Assembly (NCBI GenBank): GCA_048886645.1
Contig: JBHLKN010000071.1
Location: forward strand, 1 to 10,310
Length of the DNA: 10,310 nt
Direction: 5' to 3'
DNA from: Wukongarchaeum sp048886645
GTDB taxonomy: Archaea > Asgardarchaeota > Wukongarchaeia > Wukongarchaeales > Wukongarchaeaceae
This document shows, one piece after another, positions 5,427 through 10,310 of this stretch. Position 1 is the stretch's first letter, and every line of letters starts with the position of its first letter. The notes under the pieces are model-generated. The model saw only the letters and a program-made list of their open reading frames with translations, was not told where the DNA came from and searched no databases. A program made the translations under genes and the position numbers.

Positions 5427-6116
5427 ATGGGAAAAGAAGAAATGTTAAAAGAACTTGGACAAATTGTTATTGAGGGAGATGTAGATGCAGCTCCAGCAAA
5501 AGCCAGAGAGGTCCTAGATGCTGGTGTAACACCTTGGGAATGTATCTCTGAAGGTCTATCAAAAGGAATGGAAGAAGTCGGACGCCTTTACGAAGAACAC
5601 GAATACTTCTTACCAGAAGTTCTACTATCTGCTAACACGATGTACGCTGCCTTAGACGTAGTACTCCCCGAATTGAAAATAAAAGGCGGTGGAGAATCCC
5701 CAGGCACCGTTGTCATCGGTGTTGTTGAAGGAGACATCCACGACATCGGAAAGAACATCGTTAAAGCCCTACTCACTGGGGCAGGATACAACGTAATCGA
5801 CAAGGGAAGAAACGTCCCTGCTGATGAGTTCTTGAAAGGAGTCAAAGAAGAAGGAGCCCAAGTAATCGCTATGTCAACCCTGATGACACCCACCCTAGAA
5901 TCAATGCGTGAAGTAGAAGATAAACTGAAGAAAGAAGGTCTAAAAGAAAAAACTAGGACCATTATCGGCGGTGCAGCTACCTCAGCAACATTCGCAGGCG
6001 AAATCGGTTCCGACGACTACGGTGAAGACGCCCAACAAGCAGTAGACAAAGTAAAAGCCCTAGTAGAAGATATCAAATCAGCTGTAGCAGCATTAGGAGA
6101 AAGGGTCGAAAAGTAA
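5427..6116 (+). CDS. Corrinoid protein of methyltransfer system (MtaC/MtbC/MttC type)
   Basis: A complete 229-residue cytoplasmic methyl carrier. Residues 1-90 are the helical cap domain (B12-binding domain 1), with the familiar stretch from GMEEVGRLYEEHEYFLPE to the Ala/Tyr/Met-rich helix. Residues 93-215 are the Rossmann cobalamin domain. The signature EGDIHDIGKN supplies D103, H105 and G108, with H105 the expected lower axial ligand of cobalt. STL (150-152) and GGAA (181-184) are the other cofactor contacts. Length and motifs fit the MtaC/MtbC/MttC/MtmC family, but the substrate (methanol, methylamines, betaines, methoxylated aromatics) cannot be told from this protein alone. It is divergent from the MtaA-like gene and is followed by the RACo-type activator after 184 bases. 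The coding sequence is richer in GC than its flanks, suggesting high expression. Confidence 0.95.
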   Translation: MGKEEMLKELGQIVIEGDVDAAPAKAREVLDAGVTPWECISEGLSKGMEEVGRLYEEHEYFLPEVLLSANTMYAALDVVLPELKIKGGGESPGTVVIGVVEGDIHDIGKNIVKALLTGAGYNVIDKGRNVPADEFLKGVKEEGAQVIAMSTLMTPTLESMREVEDKLKKEGLKEKTRTIIGGAATSATFAGEIGSDDYGEDAQQAVDKVKALVEDIKSAVAALGERVEK

Positions 6117-6140
6117 AAACGGTAAAAAACCTATGATGAC

Positions 6141-6160
6141 CCCCTTTTTCTTATTTTTTA
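6141..6160 (+). terminator. T-rich terminator after the corrinoid protein gene
   Basis: CCCC followed by T5, C, then TTATTTTTTA lies 25-44 bases past the stop codon. There is no hairpin. This is the expected look of an archaeal U-tract terminator. It would let the corrinoid protein be made in excess over the downstream activator, which has its own promoter candidates. Confidence 0.5.
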
Positions 6161-6161
6161 T

Positions 6162-6199
6162 TATATAAATTCTCTAAAAAAATTAAAAATTTAATAAAA
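6162..6199 (+). promoter_or_regulatory. Promoter candidates for the RACo-type activator gene
   Basis: TATATAAAT (6162-6170) and TTTAATAAAA (6190-6199) both resemble archaeal TATA boxes. They predict transcript starts near 6192 or 6221. The second would put the overlapping dyads at 6216-6235 right at the start site, as in the corrinoid gene. The sequence does not choose between them. Confidence 0.4.
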
Positions 6200-6215
6200 G
6201 CATTTTTTAAGGTCG

Positions 6216-6235
6216 CGTAATTCACCTTACGTGAA
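6216..6235 (+). promoter_or_regulatory. Two overlapping inverted repeats upstream of the activator gene
   Basis: CGTAA (6216-6220) pairs with TTACG (6227-6231), and TTCAC (6221-6225) pairs with GTGAA (6231-6235). The two dyads overlap, so as RNA only one could form at a time; as DNA they would be a compact composite operator. Arms are only five bases each. The position just downstream of TATA-like sequences raises interest, but chance cannot be excluded. Confidence 0.3.
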
Positions 6236-6300
6236 CATTCTAGCTTAACAAAAAATTAGAATTTGTAGAAATAATCTAAGAAAAGAAAGGAGAAATCAAA

Positions 6301-8367
6301 ATGCCAGAACAAATTGAAGTTGTTTTTCAACCCTCAGGAAGGCGTCGATTATCAGACCCTGGAGAAAACGTGCTTGATGTAGCTAGATCTATTGGTGTAG
6401 ACCTCGCATCAGTTTGCGGTGGCAAAGGTACTTGTGCTAAATGCAGAGTCTCAGTGATTTCAGGCGGCGAACAACTAAACGAACTAACAGAACGTGAGAA
6501 CAAGAAAATGACCGATAAAGATATCCAGAAAAACTACAGGTTCGCTTGTCAGATTGTAGTACCTCCCGACGCTCCCCTTGATCCTAAGTCCGGGAACAAA
6601 AGATTGGTTCTAAAAATCCCAGAAGAAAGCAAAACCGGTGAACAAAGACTTCAGACCGAAGGAAGAGATGTACCCATAGAGCTAGACCCTATAGTCAAAA
6701 AGTACTTTTTCGAAGTGTCTAAAGCAACCCTCCACGACCTTATCTCAGACGAACTTAGAATGTTAAACGAACTCGAAAAGAAATACGGTCTTAAAGATTT
6801 AGTGCTGTCAATTGAGGCTAGTTGGCAACTACCCCAGGCCATGAGAGGAGTAAAATATGATGATAATATGTGGAGAGCTACTGCTGTAGTATGGAATGAC
6901 CAAGAAATTATCGCTGTTGAACCCGGAGACACACGCGAAAAGTTCTATGGTTTTGCAGTTGACATAGGAAGTACGAAAGTGGCAGGATTCTTGCTAGACC
7001 TCAACACAGGTGAAGTGAAGTCACTTGCAGCTATAATGAACCCACAGATCCCCTACGGCGAAGACATCGTGAGCCGTATAACCTACGTCATCCAACGAGG
7101 CGACGAAGCTGCAGAAACCCTTCACAAAGTCATTGTAGAAGGCGTAAACGAACTCTGTGAAAAAGCTGCAGAGGAAGCAGGAGTACCCCTTGAACAGATA
7201 TACGATTGGAGCTTGGTAGGTAACACTGCTATGAGCCACCTATTCCTGAAAGTATTTCCCAAATATGTCGTTATGGCCCCCTACCCGCCAGCAGTAAGCC
7301 GTGGTATCAACGTCAGATTAAAGGACTTTGGCTTGCTCGGACACCCTGCAGCAAAAGCCTACTTTTCTTCCTGCATCGGAGGCTTCGTTGGAGCGGACAA
7401 CGTGGCTGTAGTTTTAAGCCAAGATCTTGGTGTATCAGACGAGCTAATACTTGCTCTGGACATCGGAACCAATACAGAGATAGACCTCGGCTCAAAGGAA
7501 CTTGGAGCTATGTGCTGTTCAACTGCTAGTGGTCCAGCTTTTGAAGGTATGCAAATTACCCATGGAATGAGGGCAGCAACAGGAGCAATCGAAAGAATTA
7601 GCGTCGACCCCTTCACACAAGAAGTAGACTATAAGACCATTGGTGATGCTCCTCCTGTAGGAATTTGCGGTTCAGCCCTTGTTGAAGGGCCCTCAGAATT
7701 CCTCAAAGCTGGCATCATGAACTTCAAAGGCAAAATAGACAAAAACCTACTCGGAGAACACAAACACGTAAAAGAAGGAGAAAAAGGACTCGAATTCATA
7801 ATCGCATTCAAAGACGAAGCAGGCATAGAATCAGACATATGGATCTCACAAAACGACATAAGGCAACTACAACTCGCAAAAGCAGCCATGCACACCGGTT
7901 GCGTAGTCCTTATGCACAGGATGAACGTTACAGAAGAAGATCTTGACGCTATAGTTGTAGCTGGAGCTTTCGGAAACTTCATCCAGCCTGAAGCCGCAAG
8001 AACCATCGGAATGTACCCAGAAACACCACTAGAAAAGGTCAGGCTTGTAGGTAACGCTGCTGGTACTGGCGCAAGAATGAACCTAGTATCAAGAGAGTGC
8101 AGAGAAAGATCAGAACACATTCCAGTCCTAGTCAAATACCACGAACTAGCAATAGACCCCATGTTCTTAACAGAATACGCAAACAGCATGCTGTTCCCCC
8201 ACTCTGACCTAAGCAGATATCCAGAAACATCCGAACTATTGCTCAAAGCCGGTAGAATAACTCAAGACGAGTTCAACAAATTCATGGAAGAAAGAGCAAA
8301 ACGCGCAATTGTCTTCGACTCCAGAGTCGACACGCAGATCAAATACGAGAAAGAGAAAAAAGATTAA
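6301..8367 (+). CDS. RACo-type reductive activator of corrinoid protein ([2Fe-2S] plus ASKHA domains)
   Basis: A complete 688-residue protein matching the architecture of RACo and related activators. Residues 1-105 are a [2Fe-2S] ferredoxin domain with ligands C39, C45, C48 (CGGKGTCAKC) and C83. Residues 130-210 are a linker/middle domain. Residues 217-625 are the ASKHA-type (DUF4445) domain, with phosphate-binding strands DIGSTK (221-226) and DIGTNTE (387-393), plus LVGNTAMSH (305-313), CGSAL (456-460) and AGAFGNF (554-560). Family role: ATP-dependent one-electron reduction of inactive Co(II) corrinoid to Co(I), with the electron coming from the 2Fe-2S cluster. The likely client is the corrinoid protein 184 bases upstream. 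AAAGGAG ending at 6292 sits 8 bases before the ATG. Methanogen RamA does the same job with C-terminal [4Fe-4S] clusters; this protein has none. About 50 charged residues follow the ASKHA core. Confidence 0.93.
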   Translation: MPEQIEVVFQPSGRRRLSDPGENVLDVARSIGVDLASVCGGKGTCAKCRVSVISGGEQLNELTERENKKMTDKDIQKNYRFACQIVVPPDAPLDPKSGNKRLVLKIPEESKTGEQRLQTEGRDVPIELDPIVKKYFFEVSKATLHDLISDELRMLNELEKKYGLKDLVLSIEASWQLPQAMRGVKYDDNMWRATAVVWNDQEIIAVEPGDTREKFYGFAVDIGSTKVAGFLLDLNTGEVKSLAAIMNPQIPYGEDIVSRITYVIQRGDEAAETLHKVIVEGVNELCEKAAEEAGVPLEQIYDWSLVGNTAMSHLFLKVFPKYVVMAPYPPAVSRGINVRLKDFGLLGHPAAKAYFSSCIGGFVGADNVAVVLSQDLGVSDELILALDIGTNTEIDLGSKELGAMCCSTASGPAFEGMQITHGMRAATGAIERISVDPFTQEVDYKTIGDAPPVGICGSALVEGPSEFLKAGIMNFKGKIDKNLLGEHKHVKEGEKGLEFIIAFKDEAGIESDIWISQNDIRQLQLAKAAMHTGCVVLMHRMNVTEEDLDAIVVAGAFGNFIQPEAARTIGMYPETPLEKVRLVGNAAGTGARMNLVSRECRERSEHIPVLVKYHELAIDPMFLTEYANSMLFPHSDLSRYPETSELLLKAGRITQDEFNKFMEERAKRAIVFDSRVDTQIKYEKEKKD

Positions 8368-8386
8368 TTTAAAACTATAAAACAAC

Positions 8387-8415
8387 TTTTTTCTTTTATT
8401 TTTTCTTTATCTTTG
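8387..8415 (+). terminator. T-rich terminator after the activator gene
   Basis: A nearly continuous pyrimidine tract (TTTTTTCTTTTATTTTTTCT and on) begins 20 bases after the stop codon. It is the longest such tract on the + strand in this part of the window and suits archaeal U-tract termination without a hairpin. Confidence 0.55.
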
Positions 8416-8481
8416 GTTACCGTTTTAAGGGTCTGCCCATTTTTAGGAAGCCTATCTTATTTTTCTAAATTATTTTTCCTC

Positions 8482-8502
8482 TTTATAAGATGTATATTTA
8501 TT
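8482..8502 (+). promoter_or_regulatory. Promoter candidates for the KaiC-like gene
   Basis: TTTATAAGAT (8482-8491) and TATATTTATT (8493-8502) both resemble TATA boxes and predict a start at about 8512-8528, with a leader of 65-80 bases. The ATG at 8594 is preceded by a G5 run at 8583-8587, a weak ribosome site. Confidence 0.35.
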
Positions 8503-8593
8503 ACACATTATTAAGAACTTACCAAATTTTTAAAAATGATTCTTCATTTTCTTTTTTTAGCTTTGTTTCATAGCGTTTGTATGGGGGAAAAAA

Positions 8594-9454
8594 ATGGAGG
8601 AAAAGATCTGGATAACGGCCGGAGAACCGCGAAGGAAAATGCCTACAGGCGTAAAAAATTTCGATTCCTTTTTTAAGATACTTAGCGGCGCCTGCACCGT
8701 CTTTTATGTAGAAAACCAAACATATAGTGACCCACATAGTTTACTTGCTGCTTGGTCAACAAACTGTGCTGAAGATGAATATGGCATTATTATAAATACG
8801 TATGATGACCCTGTAAGATTAGCAGAAAAATTTCAAAATCTTAATCCAGAAATTGTTGAAAAAACTATAAAGCTTTCGAAGGAGGACAGGTTTTTCTGGA
8901 TTGATATGTTCACCTACAGGGGCTTTACTGATGTAGAGGCTGAAAAGTTATGGGTTGATTATAAGTTAGCTCTTGAATCTTTTGGCATTAATTTTTCAAG
9001 CTATTTTAGCGTGAAGAAGCCTTCAGATTTCGGCTCAATCCACGGTCTAAACCCTGCTCTCAACAATATTCTGGAGCGAACTGGAGGAGAAAAAAAAGCA
9101 AGAATAGTTGTATCTTATGGTGACGATTTAGTAGACCTTGTAGGGGAGGATGAGTTCTTAAAATTTTATAGGAGACAGATAAACACCATTATTCATAAGT
9201 TTAATAACACTGCTATCTATCTTTTCAGTTATATGGGCCATTCTCAAAGATTTCATGCTACCCTTGAAAGGTTAAGCGATTCAGTTATTAGATGGGGGTG
9301 GGGTCGGGTAGGAAAACGGGCGCAGGAAGAAAAGTTTTTAGAGATCTTAAAAAGTCCCCTACCCGATTTTTATCTTGGGAAAATCCGTTACAAATTAAAT
9401 AAAAAGATGTTAGCTGTTCTTCCCTCCTCAAAAATAACAAATTTATCAAGCTAA
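8594..9454 (+). CDS. KaiC/RecA-fold-like protein lacking a P-loop
   Basis: A 286-residue soluble protein whose layout recalls archaeal KaiC-family (RecA-superfamily) ATPases. MPTGVKNFDSFF (16-27) resembles the GIxxLDxLL opening. A strand CTVFYVEN (34-41) leads to where Walker A should be, but the sequence is QTYSDPHSL, with no GxxGxGKT. FFWIDMF (100-106) and ARIVVSYGDDLVDL (169-182) resemble the hydrophobic-Asp strands around Walker B. LSDSVIRWGWG (227-237) resembles the late KaiC strand reading DxVIxL. If the resemblance is correct, it has lost nucleotide hydrolysis and may bind a partner or ligand instead. The start is the ATG at 8594; GGGGG six bases before it is a modest ribosome site. 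It is separated from the activator by a terminator and its own promoter candidates, so a link to methyl transfer is not indicated. Family assignment is from pattern memory only. Confidence 0.6.
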   Translation: MEEKIWITAGEPRRKMPTGVKNFDSFFKILSGACTVFYVENQTYSDPHSLLAAWSTNCAEDEYGIIINTYDDPVRLAEKFQNLNPEIVEKTIKLSKEDRFFWIDMFTYRGFTDVEAEKLWVDYKLALESFGINFSSYFSVKKPSDFGSIHGLNPALNNILERTGGEKKARIVVSYGDDLVDLVGEDEFLKFYRRQINTIIHKFNNTAIYLFSYMGHSQRFHATLERLSDSVIRWGWGRVGKRAQEEKFLEILKSPLPDFYLGKIRYKLNKKMLAVLPSSKITNLSS

Positions 9455-9588
9455 AAAACAAAAAAAGTGAAATAAAATAGCTTTATTCTATTACTCGCTA
9501 TGTGGGCTCTCAAAAGTTAATTACAGTTCTATTGAAAAATCCCCTAATTAAGAAGAAACACTAACGGAAAACTTTATTGTTTTTGTTT
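9455..9588. terminator. Convergent terminator region
   Basis: The KaiC-like and HAD genes run toward each other here. For the + strand the best tract is ATTGTTTTTGTTTTT ending at 9590, with a weak AATAAA/TTTATT dyad at 9472-9488. For the - strand, A-rich sequence at 9454-9467 gives CTTTTTTTGTTTTTT. No gene was seen in between. Confidence 0.4.
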
Positions 9589-10242
9589 TTAACAGTCTTC
9601 CACATCATACATTTGAACTTTGTTTATCAATTCGGTTAAATTGTTTATTATGGGGCATTCTGGGGCAATTTTTTTGAACTCTTCTGGCTTGAATAAGCCG
9701 AGTTTTGCTATAAATTTTACATTGTTTTGAACAGCTCTCTCCGCGTCTTTTAAGGAATCACCAACAAATATTAGGTTGTCAGAGTTTACTCCAAATTTTT
9801 GTTTTATATATTCAAAGTGGTCTCTTCCTTTTTCAAACCCTTCTCTATATCCTAGGATGAGGTCTGCTTCAACGTTTTTGAGCTTAAAATATTTTTCTAT
9901 TGTCGGTTGAAAGGTGCTGCTTGAAATGCAAACTATGTAGCCTGCTTCTTTAAGCTTTCTTATCGTCTCTTTTGCATCAGGGAAAAGAGGTTGCTCAAAG
10001 ATCTTTTCAATTTTCTCCTTTTCAAACTGTTCTACTACATGTTTATTTTTAGGATTTCCTGGAAAGAGCGTGTCGATTTGCTGTACAAAAGGAAGACCCG
10101 TTGTATACACGTATTTGGTTCTAGCTTCTTTCTCTGTTAACCCATACTCTCGAGTCATGAGTTTCACAGCGATCTCTTCAAGTTTTGGCATAGTGTTAGC
10201 AACAGTACCATCAAAATCCAACACAATGACTACCGATTTCAT
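9589..10242 (-). CDS. HAD-family hydrolase (phosphoglycolate phosphatase-like)
   Basis: A 217-residue cytoplasmic phosphatase-type protein of the haloacid dehalogenase superfamily, taken from the ATG at 10242 (MKSVVIVLDFDGTVAN). Motif I is DFDGT, giving the nucleophile and general-acid aspartates (D9 and D11 in this numbering). Motif II is ISSST (serine 107-108 region). Motif III is the lysine in GFEKGRDH. Motif IV is VGDSLKDAERA. The helical cap between motifs I and II marks the C1 type of phosphoglycolate phosphatase or beta-phosphoglucomutase-like enzymes; the substrate cannot be named. A GTG at 10254 in the same frame is an alternative start, but the TATA-like box at 10266-10274 predicts transcription near 10244, after that codon, and HAD proteins usually begin just before motif I. 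It is convergent with the KaiC-like gene. Confidence 0.87.
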   Translation of the reverse strand: MKSVVIVLDFDGTVANTMPKLEEIAVKLMTREYGLTEKEARTKYVYTTGLPFVQQIDTLFPGNPKNKHVVEQFEKEKIEKIFEQPLFPDAKETIRKLKEAGYIVCISSSTFQPTIEKYFKLKNVEADLILGYREGFEKGRDHFEYIKQKFGVNSDNLIFVGDSLKDAERAVQNNVKFIAKLGLFKPEEFKKIAPECPIINNLTELINKVQMYDVEDC

Positions 10243-10265
10243 ACCTATAAACACCCAAAAATAAT

Positions 10266-10274
10266 GTTATAAAA
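10266..10274 (-). promoter_or_regulatory. TATA-box-like element for the HAD gene
   Basis: The - strand reads TTTTATAAC, centred 28 bases upstream of the ATG at 10242. That spacing predicts a nearly leaderless mRNA and favours this ATG over the GTG at 10254. The remaining bases to the right edge hold no recognisable gene. Confidence 0.45.
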
Positions 10275-10310
10275 AATGAGATAGAACTAAATCTTTTTCA
10301 TTTTTTGATA

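Noticed and set aside
8490..8573. A 27-codon ORF before the KaiC-like gene.
   Set aside because: No ribosome site, it overlaps the promoter candidates, and the peptide is low-complexity Phe/Ser/Tyr.
1..10310. CRISPR arrays, insertion sequences or attachment sites.
   Set aside because: No regularly spaced repeats, transposase-like proteins or terminal inverted repeats with target duplications were seen.

Overview
The window looks like a piece of an AT-rich archaeal chromosome. The evidence is TATA-box-like elements about 25 bases upstream of likely transcript starts, T-rich tracts without strong hairpins at gene ends, two probably near-leaderless genes mixed with GGAGG and GGTG ribosome sites, and a gene that looks like a degenerate archaeal KaiC/RecA-type protein. 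The lineage cannot be fixed from this sequence. A corrinoid methyltransfer system with a RACo-type activator would suit an uncultured anaerobic archaeon (Bathyarchaeia-like or Asgard-like), but that is inference.

Layout. (1) 1-1332, + strand: two tandem ABC ATPases of the ECF/CbiO type, the first cut by the left edge. (2) 1419-3234, - strand, converging on the first block: a 64-residue cysteine-rich protein and a large radical SAM protein with a B12-binding-like N-terminal region. (3) 3601-4839, - strand: a 44-residue zinc-ribbon-like protein too small for ordinary ORF calling, directly downstream of an MtaA/UroD-family methyltransferase. (4) 4840-5426: a long divergent control region with TATA boxes, dyads and one possible extra 44-residue ORF. 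(5) 5427-8367, + strand: a corrinoid (B12) protein of the MtaC/MtbC/MttC type, then a RACo-type reductive activator with an N-terminal [2Fe-2S] domain and a C-terminal ASKHA ATPase domain. (6) 8594-9454, + strand: a KaiC/RecA-fold-like protein with no visible P-loop. (7) 9589-10242, - strand: a HAD-family phosphatase.

The centre (3601-8367) is the coherent story. A corrinoid protein carries a methyl group on cobalt. An MtaA-like zinc enzyme moves the methyl group on or off the corrinoid. The RACo-type protein rescues the corrinoid when it oxidises to inactive Co(II). The usual substrate-specific methyltransferase (MtaB, MtbB, MttB, MtmB or MtrH-like) is not in the window, so it is either encoded elsewhere or the UroD-family protein does that job. 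The activator architecture is that of bacterial RACo rather than methanogen RamA, which makes the module worth a second look. The other genes have no demonstrated link to it. ECF ATPases can energise cobalt, nickel or vitamin uptake, but no substrate-binding component is visible here.
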